This document shows, one piece after another, positions 36,627-45,782 of a stretch of DNA of 64,000 bases. How positions within the stretch are numbered: position 1 is the stretch's first letter; each line of letters opens with the position of its first letter. The DNA comes from Paenibacillus sp. V4I7 (GTDB lineage: Bacteria; Bacillota; Bacilli; Paenibacillales; NBRC-103111), in assembly GCF_030817275.1 (NCBI RefSeq), contig NZ_JAUSZD010000002.1, positions 7,662,501-7,726,500 on the forward strand, read 5' to 3'. The position numbers and the translations under genes were made by a program. Under the pieces are notes generated by a model, which worked only from the letters and a program-made list of their open reading frames with translations, was not told where the DNA came from and did not search any database.

Positions 36627-37769
36627 TCAATCACTCTTTTCTACCTTGTATGAAGATCCTGTATTCCCGATCGTTGTGACCTTGGAGTTTACGAGAACCA
36701 AGACCTTAAATTGATGCCATGCTGCAGGATCAACGCCTTTATCCTGAATGCCTAGCAGATCCCAGTCTTTGTTTTTACACAATTCATCGAAAGACTTTGC
36801 TTTCTGTTTTAGGGATTGATTAAATGCCGTTTCTATATCATGAAGATTCTGAACGGTCATTTCATTTTGTTTATTGCTTAATATCCGAAGATCAGCTCGG
36901 ACCTGTATAGTAAGACGAGAGGAAGAGCGGTCATATTCCCTATGAACTCGAACATTCTGTGCTTCAACATCGACCTTTTCTCCATTAACTACAATGGGTT
37001 CTACAAATTTCTCGAGATTGCCATTCAAGATGTAGAATACCGTTTTTGTTTCCACACCCAAACGGCCAACCATGCGAGCATGGATAAACACAGCTCCATC
37101 ATCAAAACTCATCGACTCTTTACTTGCATTGATGCTTTCTAATTTATCTGCCTTAGAAGCAGGTTGCTTGCTGCTGTATTCGAGAATGGGGATGATGGTC
37201 GGTTGGTGGAAATTGATACCTTTCGCTAAATCGTTTAACCGGCTAGGGAATACACTCATATGAAAATTACGCGCATGAAGTTCAAACAAAGAGCGAATAT
37301 ACCGGCCCGGTACTCTTTCCAGAGAGGTAAAGCTGTTCATGACAACGGATAACGGTGCGTCGGAAACGATAATATCCACATTTGTCCGATGTTCCGGATC
37401 TCGCTCCAGAAAATTAATTAAATCTAAAATACCTTGCCGGGCATACCGTTCCGAAACAATATAACACTGTATTTGAGGTGTATAAAACAACCTTGGCATT
37501 ACCCTGCTTGTCTTATCCGCAAATCTCCCCGAACTATATTCCTTGAAATCATACGTATATACGGCTGCGCCTCCTGAGCCGCCTTTTTTCGTTGAGACAC
37601 CTGAGGGATTAATGACTTGAAAATAAGCGGTGATCATACCCGTTTTCGGGTCTTTGTCGGCTGCAGCGATGTTGACAATCGCTAATTGATTAATTTCCTT
37701 CATATCCCAGCATCCTGAGCAGAACAGCAGAAGAAATAAGGCAAGACATGATTTTCTCACGATTCTCAC
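36627..37769 (-). CDS. Ger(x)C family germination lipoprotein
   Basis: 380 residues. A lipoprotein signal is present at the N-terminus (LALFLLLFCSGCWDMKEINQ, lipobox ending at Cys20), followed by the Ger(x)C signature WDMKEINQLAIVNIAAAD and the C-terminal domain with KVDVEAQNVRVHREYDRSSS. This is the C subunit of the germinant receptor. Here it lies between the A and B genes, 6 bases after gerAA and 3 before gerAB, whereas the classical B. subtilis order is A-B-C. Confidence 0.94.
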   Translation of the reverse strand: MRIVRKSCLALFLLLFCSGCWDMKEINQLAIVNIAAADKDPKTGMITAYFQVINPSGVSTKKGGSGGAAVYTYDFKEYSSGRFADKTSRVMPRLFYTPQIQCYIVSERYARQGILDLINFLERDPEHRTNVDIIVSDAPLSVVMNSFTSLERVPGRYIRSLFELHARNFHMSVFPSRLNDLAKGINFHQPTIIPILEYSSKQPASKADKLESINASKESMSFDDGAVFIHARMVGRLGVETKTVFYILNGNLEKFVEPIVVNGEKVDVEAQNVRVHREYDRSSSRLTIQVRADLRILSNKQNEMTVQNLHDIETAFNQSLKQKAKSFDELCKNKDWDLLGIQDKGVDPAAWHQFKVLVLVNSKVTTIGNTGSSYKVEKSD

Positions 37770-37775
37770 TCCATT

Positions 37776-39218
37776 TTATTTCTTTGAATAAAACGCACGC
37801 GGAATTCGTTTCATTAAAAACCGGGGGACCCTAACCAAGGTGTCCTTCAAGTCGGAAAGCGCTACGGGAGCTAGTGGAGTCATATATTTGACACCGAACG
37901 AACGTATCGACACCAAATGAACCAGTAGAAAAAAAACGCCGGACATGATGCCGAATAATCCCAGTACCCCGGCCAATAGCATAAAAGAAAACTGAATGAT
38001 TCTTTGAGTAATACCGAAACTGTAGTTAGGAGATGCGAAGTTCGAAATAGCTGTAAGGGATACAACAATAACCATCGCTGCCGAAACGAGCCCGGCTTCC
38101 ACTGCGGCCTGGCCTAAAACGAGAGCGCCTACGATAGATATGGATTGGCCGGCAATACGCGGCATACGAAGTCCGGCTTCACGTAAGATCTCGAATGTTA
38201 CCGTCATGATAATCGCTTCAATAAACACAGGAAACGGCACTTCTTCACGTTGAGCCGCCAAACTGATTAGGAGGGAGGTAGGCAATAATTCCTGGTGATA
38301 GCTTACCACCGCTATATAAAGAGAGGGTATGAATATGGATAACAAAAAAGCAAGCATACGCAACCAACGCGTAAGAGTGGCAATATCCGCTCGTTGGTAA
38401 TAGTCTTCTGCCGATGAGAACATTTGAAAAAAAGTGACGGGCCCCAATAGAACGATCGGTGTTCCGTCTGTAATGACCGCGACTTGTCCCTCGAGTAATT
38501 TAGCGACAATGATGTCTGGTCGTTCTGAACTAACTAGTTGAGGAAACGGCGAGAATGTTTTATCTTGAATCCATTCTTCAATATATCCACTCTCCAAAAT
38601 GCTATCGGTTTGAATGGCATGAAGACGACGGCGGAACTCATCAATAACTTGCACGGAGGCTACATTATTGAGATAAGTCAGGTATACTTTAGTCTTTGTT
38701 GCTGACCCGATCGTCATGGATTCAAACACTAGATGTTCGTTCTTCAGTCTTTTCCGGATTAAAGCGACATTCCGCGATATATCCTCAACGAAGCCCTCTC
38801 TTGGACCACGAACAGAAGCCTCCGATGTGGGTTCCGAAATAGTACGATATTCCCCTTTTGAGACATCATAACTTAGAATTGTATTTCCCCAGGTTGGAAT
38901 GAGAAGACAATGACCTTCAAGAAGTTCGTTGATACCTTCTATGGATCCTGACAATTCCTTCCGCCCAATAAGCGGGATTCTATTTGTCAACCAGTGAACT
39001 GGATGATGTGTAGATGTTTCTATGCTTGGATTTCCTTCAAAAATGGGCTTCAATAGCATTTCATCGATCTGATTCGTCGTTACGATCGATGCAAGATAAA
39101 TGCAGTAAAGGTTCAATTCTTCGTTGATTACCAGTTCTTTACAAATGAAGTCGGGAGATTGTCCAAGACGTTCCGTGATTTGTTCAACAATGAGACTAGT
39201 TGTGTCAGCCCTTAACAT
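37776..39218 (-). CDS. GerAA-family spore germination protein
   Basis: 480 residues. The soluble N-terminal half is followed by the conserved EGQVAVITDGTPIVLLGPVT motif and a membrane domain with LTRWLRMLAFLLSIFIPSLY, REEVPFPVFIEAIIMTVTFE and ILREAGLRMPRIAGQSISIV. It is the A subunit of the germinant receptor. The frame is open back to 39518, but that extension has no homology. GTGGGGG lies eight bases before the ATG at 39218. First gene of the operon. Confidence 0.94.
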   Translation of the reverse strand: MLRADTTSLIVEQITERLGQSPDFICKELVINEELNLYCIYLASIVTTNQIDEMLLKPIFEGNPSIETSTHHPVHWLTNRIPLIGRKELSGSIEGINELLEGHCLLIPTWGNTILSYDVSKGEYRTISEPTSEASVRGPREGFVEDISRNVALIRKRLKNEHLVFESMTIGSATKTKVYLTYLNNVASVQVIDEFRRRLHAIQTDSILESGYIEEWIQDKTFSPFPQLVSSERPDIIVAKLLEGQVAVITDGTPIVLLGPVTFFQMFSSAEDYYQRADIATLTRWLRMLAFLLSIFIPSLYIAVVSYHQELLPTSLLISLAAQREEVPFPVFIEAIIMTVTFEILREAGLRMPRIAGQSISIVGALVLGQAAVEAGLVSAAMVIVVSLTAISNFASPNYSFGITQRIIQFSFMLLAGVLGLFGIMSGVFFLLVHLVSIRSFGVKYMTPLAPVALSDLKDTLVRVPRFLMKRIPRAFYSKK

Positions 39219-39390
39219 GGAAAATCCCCCACTTCCCACTAATACTAGCCATATTGTTTGCTGTGGTGGAATTTTTATACATATGCCAACAATCTGTGGA
39301 AAATCAACCTTACAAAATTTTAACCCTTTAATGAATAGAAAAATCAAATCACGGCTTTGGAAAGAAATATTGAAAAGCAACTTGCACGAT

Positions 39391-39600
39391 TGAACTAAAT
39401 GAACAAATAGTGCGGACTTTACAGCGAAGCGAAAGATCAACAAGTTCGGTATAGTTAACTCATCAGGCGGAAGGAACAAAAAAGTACCGGCTGCGATGAT
39501 CTGACCTGTTGGAATCATGATGAAATAAGCTCAGATTCTTAACAGAATCGCAAACTATTTTGAAAAGGATGGGATTTAATATGGCAAAGCAAAAAGTTTG
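39391..39600 (+). repeat. repeat R3, leader of SDR, copy 2
   Basis: Begins at TGAACTAAATGAACAAATAG and follows the R3 leader of 33579 through CGGACTTTACAGCGAAGCG and TATAGTTAACTCATC, then after an insertion of about 80 bases to AAAAGGATGGGATTTAATATG. Confidence 0.8.
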
Positions 39601-39690
39601 GTTCATTACTAGAGCATAGAAGAAGCTTTGGTTTGGAGATCGTAAAGGCAGTACTGGAATCTGGAGATAGAGGAAATATAGTTTATAGCT
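39581..39690 (+). pseudogene. 5' relic of a third SDR copy
   Basis: ATGGCAAAGCAAAAAGTTTG encodes MAKQKVWFITRA and then a stop. The following bases still match the SDR at 33706 in another frame (GGAGATCGTAAAGGCAGT, ACTGGAATCTGGAGATA). It ends at about 39675, before the Dps gene. Confidence 0.85.
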
Positions 39691-39733
39691 AAATATTTTA
39701 TAGAAAAAATAAATTGAATTTTGGAGACGAGAT

Positions 39734-40183
39734 ATGATGAGTTCAACTACCGTAACACTGCAAGAAGTGTTGAATAAACAAATAGCAAACTTGAATGTGC
39801 TGTATACCAAGCTGCATAACTACCACTGGTATGTGAAAGGACATCAGTTTTTTACGCTTCATCTCAAATTTGAAGAGTTATACAACGAAGTTGCGCTTCA
39901 CAGTGATGATTTAGCAGAACGGTTACTTGCAATTAAGGGGCTGCCGATGGCGAGAATGGTAGATTATTTAAATTATTCCTCAGTAAAAGAAGCAACCGGG
40001 ACAGAAAATGCGGATCAAATGGTGAAAACCATCGCTCAAGATTTTGAAATTATGATTGTAGAATTAAGGGGCGGGATGGTATTAGCAGAATCTCTCAACG
40101 ATGACACAACGGCAGATATGTTGCTGGCTATTCACACATCCTTGGAAAAGCATGTTTGGATGTTAAATTCATTTCTTGAGTAA
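39734..40183 (+). CDS. Dps/ferritin-like protein
   Basis: 149 residues, the full length of a Dps monomer. The ferroxidase ligands are recognisable in NYHWYVKGHQFFTLHLKFEE, then LYNEVALHSDDLAERLLAIK (His, Asp and Glu pattern). Dps dodecamers store iron and shield DNA during starvation and oxidative stress. Two ATG codons stand in tandem and GGAGA lies about eight bases upstream. It follows the SDR relic and is followed by a terminator-like repeat at 40320. In B. subtilis such genes belong to the PerR or SigB regulons, and no operator was recognised here. Confidence 0.93.
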   Translation: MMSSTTVTLQEVLNKQIANLNVLYTKLHNYHWYVKGHQFFTLHLKFEELYNEVALHSDDLAERLLAIKGLPMARMVDYLNYSSVKEATGTENADQMVKTIAQDFEIMIVELRGGMVLAESLNDDTTADMLLAIHTSLEKHVWMLNSFLE

Positions 40184-40319
40184 GCGAAATCTTTGGCTTT
40201 ATGTTTAATCACTTCTAATTGACGGTAATACAATTACGCAACTCTGTTACCGGACGTCGGTTGTTATATTCATCGACAATAAGTTTTGAAGTAACAATAT
40301 AGAGTCTTGAAGTAATTAG

Positions 40320-40350
40320 GCGTTCGCTCTACTGGGTGAATGCTTTTTTT
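40320..40350 (+). terminator. terminator within repeat R4, copy 1
   Basis: GCGTTC, loop, GAATGC, then seven T. The surroundings (GAAGTAATTAGGCG before, GGCGATTAAGCTAACGGGAG after) recur at 42718-42870, so the terminator travels inside a repeated element. The rest of 40360-40830 shows no supported gene. Confidence 0.7.
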
Positions 40351-40836
40351 AGCAGGATGCTAGTTAGACGAACGAATCTTTGTCATTAGGTGGGGGATAA
40401 ATTGATTGAGGGCCACTCCGGCGATTAAGCTAACGGGAGATTAGCTGAACAAATGTATGAAATTATAAAACATTCTGGGAATGATTCAATTTATTCAACA
40501 TACAAGAGAGAGTAGGAATTTAATATGTTTTTTTACAGTTCAGATCTTAGAAATCTCGGTTTTAGCATCGTGGAGGGTAGTCTATATATGTTGACAAAAT
40601 CTCCAACGGGGATTTGCAACTTCTTGGTCTTGCCATCGTGGAGCGTGATGGATCTATAATGAATATCATACCTAAAAAAATGCGAAAATCGTGGCACCTT
40701 TTCTGATTTAACGCAGAGAGGCTCAACTAACGGAAACTAAAGTTGAATATACCTCATACCTGAAGCTGCAAGCTTAATCTGCAACTTGAAGTGTTAACAA
40801 GAGGATATTGTAATAAAAAATAAGGGGGAGCATCCT

Positions 40837-41508
40837 ATGGATATGCAAACTATTCAGGTTTACGCGCCTTATCTGTACTTTGATAAAAATGAGCCCTTTT
40901 TTCCGGTTCGGGTCGGGGTAACGATTTTTGAACAGGAGGGGGTCTCCCCTTCCTTTCGAAGATCGTTTTCATTCAATGATCTACGTTTGAAGCAGATTAT
41001 TGAATACGCAATTTATTGGGATTATGATATTCAGCATTTGTATGAATTGGAGCATGTATGGGTTTACATAGGCCATGATGGAAATGTCATCGATTGTGAA
41101 GCGAGCTTTCACGGCAAGTATTTGAAAGGGCTCCTGAAGGACCGAAGCAATTTGCTCGATGGGACGCATGTGCGGCTGTTTTCGCAGCCTGGGAAGCATG
41201 CATTTAGTCCAGTAGCTGAGTTTTTGGAGCTCGTTCCACACTTTATGACTGCAGTAAACGAAGATGCTGGTGTTGATGGTTTGACCATTCCTTATTTTCT
41301 GGAAGGAACGATTATGACGAATGAGGAGACGAACAAGCTGGTAGAGACTTATTTGAAATCTTGTGCGTTTACACCTGCCTTGGTATATAAGGAATACCGT
41401 TTGGACGAAGAACTTTTTGTGCCTTGGTTTAAGCTGTTAAAGGAGATTCCCGAGAGGATTATGACAAAAATTGCAGATCTAACGGAATTGTATGGGAAAA
41501 AGTCATGA
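40837..41508 (+). CDS. hypothetical protein, 223 aa
   Basis: Soluble 223-residue protein without signal or membrane segment. Visible features are a start VYAPYLYFDKNEPFFPVRVG, then VGVTIFEQEGVSPSF, then VWVYIGHDGNVIDCEASFHG, and a helical C-terminus. The opening APYLYFDxxEPFFP and a W/V-rich block with a charged Asp/Glu centre recall Vps62-like (DUF946) proteins, but this is a weak impression. AGGGGGAG lies seven bases upstream of the ATG, so it is well placed for translation. The neighbours give no functional clue. Confidence 0.75.
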   Translation: MDMQTIQVYAPYLYFDKNEPFFPVRVGVTIFEQEGVSPSFRRSFSFNDLRLKQIIEYAIYWDYDIQHLYELEHVWVYIGHDGNVIDCEASFHGKYLKGLLKDRSNLLDGTHVRLFSQPGKHAFSPVAEFLELVPHFMTAVNEDAGVDGLTIPYFLEGTIMTNEETNKLVETYLKSCAFTPALVYKEYRLDEELFVPWFKLLKEIPERIMTKIADLTELYGKKS

Positions 41509-41564
41509 CTTCCGAGAGGTCAGGAATTTCATAGGACTAACGAGATACGATAGTTCAACACAAA

Positions 41565-41586
41565 ACGGCTGCCGCAGGGCAGCCGT
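41565..41586 (+). repeat. palindromic intergenic repeat (GGCTGCCG family)
   Basis: ACGGCTGCC, loop GCAG, GGCAGCCGT. It is flanked by the family's usual outer parts, TAGTTCAACA before and GCGCTAACGACGGGCAGTTA after. It also lies about 55 bases after the hypothetical gene and may end its transcript. Confidence 0.8.
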
Positions 41587-41810
41587 CATTGCGCTAACGA
41601 CGGGCAGTTATATTCAATAAGTAAGATTTTGGCGTTAAGTTTTATGCAACGTTAGTGTGCTTGGAATGCTTATTTCATACCAATATCTTTGGAATTCCGC
41701 CCGTTCATGTCACTTAATATATTTGCATATGTTATATATGTTGACAATTTTTAGTTCGCTCATTAAAATAATGATTTAAAACCAATTGGATATTTGAGGG
41801 GGAGCAGGCG

Positions 41811-42197
41811 ATGAATGAGTTCATGACGGATACGACCCATGGTTATGTCCCTTTGCAGCCTGAAATAGAGCGGCATACGGCTGATTATCAAGAATACAAA
41901 GCGCATGGCGACGCGCGCCACATCCCCGCTTTATTTTATCAATTTCGCTCCAAAAGCGTGGGATCTCCAGATTTCGTCGCGATTCCGGACGGTCATGTGG
42001 ACATGTTATTCAGTTGTGACGCTAGTCAGCCTAACATCCAGGTGTACGGCTCCGTGCTTTCCAGACACACGATCACCTTGAAAAGAAATACCGTTTACTT
42101 CGGTGTTCGTTTTCTCTCCCTACATGTAACAGGTAGATCGAAGATTGATATGAAGGATTTGATTAATCAATCTTGTCCATTATCAGATTTCGCTTAA
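41811..42197 (+). pseudogene. AraC-family regulator, N-terminal domain only
   Basis: 128 residues. FVAIPDGHVDMLFSCDASQP then VYGSVLSRHTITLKRNTVYF and GVRFL match the N-terminal sensor (DUF6597-type) of AraC regulators. The C-terminal HTH is missing: the frame stops at SCPLSDFA, where a transposase remnant on the other strand begins. GGGGGAG lies eight bases upstream of the ATG, so a short product could still be made, but as a regulator it is truncated. Confidence 0.65.
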
Positions 42198-42447
42198 TCC
42201 CTTCATGAAGACGCTCGTTCCATCTGCTACGTTCTTGAGCAAAAGTGTTGTAATCAACAAGTTGGAGACGCTCTAATTCATTTTCCTGTTGAAGAGTATC
42301 GTCAACCAACACAACAAACTCTCCACTTCAAAGGATGTAATCATTCCAACTACGGCGTCCTGTCATCCGGCGATGGCGGGTTTTAGTTTGACGAAAAAAG
42401 CGTTCATGATCGTTATTCGTTCTTGGGACATGTAAAACTAATTTGAG
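42192..42447 (-). mobile_element. transposase remnant
   Basis: The minus-strand frame reads VLHVPRTNNDHERFFRQTKT then RHRRMTGRRSWNDYIL, stop, SGEFVVLVDDTLQQENELER and LQLVDYNTFAQERSRWNERL. The NNDxERFFRQxKxRxRRMTGRRS text is typical of the C-terminal part of a DDE transposase. The in-frame stop and the missing N-terminus show it is dead. It truncates the AraC gene before it. The exact IS family is not assigned. Confidence 0.6.
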
Positions 42448-42628
42448 TTGGCTAATCCTCGGTGAGTTTGTTAAAGAAGAGAATAACGTACATACAATAG
42501 ATTTGTTTCAAACAGTGATTAATGAAAAAGAACTGAAGTTAATTGAGCTATTCAACAAATTATCGGACAGTGATATGGATGAGATTATGCTTTTTATGGA
42601 GTTAAAGATTGGGAGATATCACAAATAA
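42443..42628 (+). other. short frame, possible C-terminus of an XRE-type protein
   Basis: A TTG-initiated 61-residue frame without RBS. Its second half, TIDLFQTVINEKELKLIELF then NKLSDSDMDEIMLFMELKI, resembles the C-terminal helix of XRE regulators (compare EKEID/EIIKIK in the protein at 15619). Probably a fragment left beside the transposase remnant. Confidence 0.3.
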
Positions 42629-42733
42629 CTCTTACTACATAAAGTTGAGTTACTCTAGCCGCTTGTGATTTCAAGTACCAACGAACTAACGCTAACATAA
42701 TGTTGGCAGACAATAAAGTTTCGAAGCAATTAG

Positions 42734-42764
42734 GCGTTCACTTTACTGGGTGAACGCTTTTTTT
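42734..42764 (+). terminator. terminator within repeat R4, copy 2
   Basis: GCGTTCA, 10-base loop, TGAACGC, then seven T. It is in the same context as the copy at 40320 (GAAGCAATTAGGCG before, CCGGCGATTAAACTAACGGG after at 42841). Confidence 0.75.
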
Positions 42765-43061
42765 AGCAACAGGAGGAAGTGATTATGCTAGATGAATGGA
42801 ATCTATTGTTATTAGGATGGGGTTATAATGTGATGGCTCCCCCGGCGATTAAACTAACGGGCAGTTACGCTAATGCGAACGGAGGGATTTATGCTTGACT
42901 CTATAGCAATTTGGTGGGTATTATTACAATGTAATGTTGATTAAGGAGAATTGGTGATGTTTAATTTGACCTTAAAACAATCTCATCATCATGAAAAGCG
43001 TTAATTCATCCCTCAAAAAATAGGGATGGGTTAACGCTATTCGCGCTTCCCATCCTGCGAT

Positions 43062-43097
43062 AAAAACGCGCAGGACTTAGGGTCTAGCGCGTTTTTT
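43062..43097 (+). terminator. bidirectional terminator ahead of the Nudix gene
   Basis: AAAAACGCGC, inner GGAC/GGTC pairing, GCGCGTTTTTT. It has A-rich and T-rich flanks on both sides. It ends whatever is transcribed from 42780-43060, a stretch with no supported gene. Confidence 0.7.
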
Positions 43098-43129
43098 ATT
43101 TTTGTTACAATAGAAAAGGAGGAATTAAA

Positions 43130-43603
43130 ATGGCAATCATGACAGACTCAAGGGGTAATGTTTTTTTGGATTTTATAAGAATCGAGTATGATAAACTCAA
43201 TGCAATTATACTGGATGCTCCCTTAACACATGCTCTAATCGTGGTGAGGTGCCAAGGTAAGTACCTTTTCTTGAACAATAAGTGGAGAAAGAACTGGGAA
43301 CTGCCAGGAGGTGTCATTGAACCGGGAGAGAATGCTCAACAATGTGTAATTAGAGAATTACTTGAAGAAACCAATCAGAATATCAATATGGTTGAGTTCA
43401 AAGGTCTAATGAAGTTTAGACTTCAGCCAAGTTTTCATGGCCCTGAACGGACAGAATATGGGGCTTTGTTCATGGGGGAACTATGCCTACTTGAAGATTT
43501 TGTTGAAAACGATGAGGCTTCTTCAATTATCCTTTGGGATGGTACATCAGAGATTGGTGATATCGCTGAGATAGATAGGAAGTTAATTGAGTTCATTTTA
43601 TGA
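43130..43603 (+). CDS. Nudix hydrolase
   Basis: 157 residues. The Nudix box G-x5-E-x7-R-E-x2-E-E is intact: GGVIEPGENAQQCVIRELLE followed by E and TNQN (residues 60-84). It hydrolyses a nucleoside diphosphate linked to another moiety; the specific substrate cannot be read. AAAGGAGG lies seven bases before the ATG. The gene is flanked by a terminator at 43062 and a hairpin at 43603-43631 and is therefore probably monocistronic. Confidence 0.9.
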   Translation: MAIMTDSRGNVFLDFIRIEYDKLNAIILDAPLTHALIVVRCQGKYLFLNNKWRKNWELPGGVIEPGENAQQCVIRELLEETNQNINMVEFKGLMKFRLQPSFHGPERTEYGALFMGELCLLEDFVENDEASSIILWDGTSEIGDIAEIDRKLIEFIL

Positions 43604-43631
43604 TTCAGCTATCGCAGAACGATAGCTGAAT
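43603..43631 (+). terminator. hairpin after the Nudix gene
   Basis: ATTCAGCTATCG, loop CAGAA, CGATAGCTGAAT, a perfect 12-bp stem that includes the stop region. There is no T run, so this could be a protective 3' hairpin. Confidence 0.55.
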
Positions 43632-43707
43632 AGAATCAATCGGTAGCCAGACAGAACAAACGGCTGTTTTTTGTATTACGCTCCCTCGGCGAACTATAGC
43701 TTAATAG

Positions 43708-43738
43708 ACGCGGCTGCCGGTATGAACGGTGGCCGCGT
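43708..43738 (+). repeat. palindromic intergenic repeat (GGCTGCCG family)
   Basis: ACGCGGCTGCCG and CGGTGGCCGCGT form the stem with two G-T pairs. It is preceded by GAACTATAGCTTAATAGA and followed by GTTAACGGGC, the family's flanking blocks. Between 43640 and 44160 there is otherwise only a terminator and no supported gene. Confidence 0.75.
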
Positions 43739-43934
43739 TGTGTTAACGGGCCTGGCTGTCCATAGAATATGCTCTAAACTATCGCAGAAAGGCTTCATGA
43801 ACAGGGGACAGTTTGCCGTGGATCAACCGAAATTCACAATTAAATATTTGTTACATAATTGAAATCTTATTTTCATGTGGCATTAATCATTCAAGCTTAT
43901 AATAAAAGTCGACCCCCTTTAAAATATAAACTTA

Positions 43935-43971
43935 GACCCTCAGCACGTAGCTGTGGGTCACTTTTTATTAT
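43935..43971 (+). terminator. intrinsic terminator
   Basis: GACCCTCAGC, loop ACGTA, GCTGTGGGTC, then ACTTTTTATT. It follows no intact gene and reads toward the DUF3231 gene on the other strand. Confidence 0.65.
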
Positions 43972-44166
43972 TAAGCTAAATTGAAGTTTATCAAGAGGGG
44001 GGAATAAAGAGGAAGATGGTTCCTGCAACTGATTCAGACTAAGGATACATACGAGAACATGACCATCATATATAGTGAACTTAATATTGCCACAAATAAA
44101 GGGAAATGAAATATACATACTAAGGAACCAAGTCGCGGTTGGTTCTTTTCTCAATTACATTAACGA

Positions 44167-45204
44167 TTATTTTTCAGACGCTAACTTATCTCTATTAACA
44201 GCAAAGGGTGGTTGTTCCATCCATCCGTTCTCAATCAAAATTTTCGCTGCATCTTCAACAAATGATGAGATTTTCATTAATGACTTTGCATAGAGGACTC
44301 CCATATCATGTCTTCCGTTTACAGCCGCAGAATTTCCAAACGCTCTAATTTTCATTGAAAACATGTCAATCTTATGAAATAACATTAACTTATCTGAAAA
44401 TGGAGAAAACGTTGATGTTGTAACCAAATGGTCAAGAAATGATGGTGAAGGTAGATTTTCATTATGTAGTTTTTCCATATACTGTTCAATGCTTTTATGA
44501 GTCAGATCCTTACCTTCTATAAACAATTTTCGAATCTTTTCCGATTTTACTACTTGGCTAAATGCCATGATTAATGCTTTGCTTGTTGCATTATTTTCAA
44601 TATTATCATACAAATGGGCAATTTCTAATGCGTGTAAAGGACGTACATGTCCCAAAAAACCATTTAAAAAACCTTGATGAACAAATTCCACTTTATCTGG
44701 AACTGGAATAATAGGTGGTTTGATGATTAATCCCTTATTCATTAATATATCGTTGATTTGTTCTATCAAAGCCATTGTGGAATCCATACAATAAATAAAA
44801 AACTCTTTTACATCCTTCCTATAAACAAGCGGTACGGCTACGTTATAAATACTCATTCCTGCTTTAGCTGCATATTTCAAGTAATGAACATAGTATTCAT
44901 CTTCAAATAAACGAGGAGCACCAAGGTTAACGTCTTCTTCTGAAAAACCGTTAGGAATTGGGAAGTTTTCTTTCTTAAAAATATCTTTCGTTGTTTTCAT
45001 GAACTCTACGCTTAATTTTAATGCATTCTCTAATAAAGTTTTGATCTCTTCGTCTTCAACGTGTTGAAGGTAATAGCTTAATATACATTTTGACATGCTG
45101 TTTCCCATGTATGTTGCCCAAAGTTTACCCATTTCTGCTGATGTTAGTTTTTCACTGATATTCGATTTAGTTGAACCAAGCTGAATGGGTTTAATTATTT
45201 CCAT
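44167..45204 (-). CDS. DUF3231 family protein (coat F-related)
   Basis: 345 residues made of two similar all-helical domains of about 165 residues. The first has LTSAEMGKLWATYMGNSMSK then CILSYYLQHVEDEEIKTLLE, and the second has PLHALEIAHLYDNIENNATS then KALIMAFSQVVKSEKIRKLF. These are ferritin-like four-helix repeats of DUF3231, a family linked to spore coat protein CotF in sporulating Bacillales. The function is unknown and a spore role is inferred. The gene is isolated on the minus strand. Confidence 0.88.
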   Translation of the reverse strand: MEIIKPIQLGSTKSNISEKLTSAEMGKLWATYMGNSMSKCILSYYLQHVEDEEIKTLLENALKLSVEFMKTTKDIFKKENFPIPNGFSEEDVNLGAPRLFEDEYYVHYLKYAAKAGMSIYNVAVPLVYRKDVKEFFIYCMDSTMALIEQINDILMNKGLIIKPPIIPVPDKVEFVHQGFLNGFLGHVRPLHALEIAHLYDNIENNATSKALIMAFSQVVKSEKIRKLFIEGKDLTHKSIEQYMEKLHNENLPSPSFLDHLVTTSTFSPFSDKLMLFHKIDMFSMKIRAFGNSAAVNGRHDMGVLYAKSLMKISSFVEDAAKILIENGWMEQPPFAVNRDKLASEK

Positions 45205-45782
45205 GATAAAAACTCCCTAATTAATTTTTGATTAGTATTTTCCTCCATTCGAAATCATATTCCGAACGCAATATTGAGATTGGATTGGAAGTATTGCCTG
45301 AGAAAGGAGGCTGCCGAATTACAGGCATGCCTTGTTAACTGATCCGATAAAATAAAAAAGCCACTAAGTTATTTATCTTTATCCCAATGACCTCAAATGC
45401 ATGCACCCTCTACATTTATACTAAATTGTCGGATGACAAGAATATCGTCAGATTGCCGACAAAGTCACAAAATAAATATTCGAAGGACATCTAATCCCAA
45501 TAATTGCTTTAGCAATTGTTCTATTGAGTATGTCAGGTAGAAATAAAAGATGAAGTTCATGTGGAAGGTAGCAACTTTGACACAGTTCAGAATTTCATTC
45601 GGTGGATAGACTCTGGCAATCAATGCCTTCGTTACGCTAACGGATAACGTTAGTTCAATAAACATAAGGGAGAAGGCTGCCGACAGCATGTAACTGACTT
45701 TATATTTGATTGAACATACTTAGACTGAGTAAATTCCCAAAATAATGGGCAGTGCTAATGGAAAATGATTTCCAGAAGGTGA
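45205..45782 (+). other. non-coding stretch with scattered repeat pieces
   Basis: Holds the promoter region of the DUF3231 gene and partial GGCTGCCG-family pieces at about 45308-45325 and 45632-45700 (CGTTACGCTAACGG, TTAGTTCAATAA, AAGGCTGCCGACAGC), without a full palindrome. A short frame near 45550 (MKFMWKVATLTQFRISF) is a possible gene scrap. No intact gene was seen. Confidence 0.5.

Noticed and set aside
43897..44154. 85-residue minus-strand frame after the DUF3231 gene
   Set aside because: It contains the terminator at 43935 and has no RBS or family likeness.
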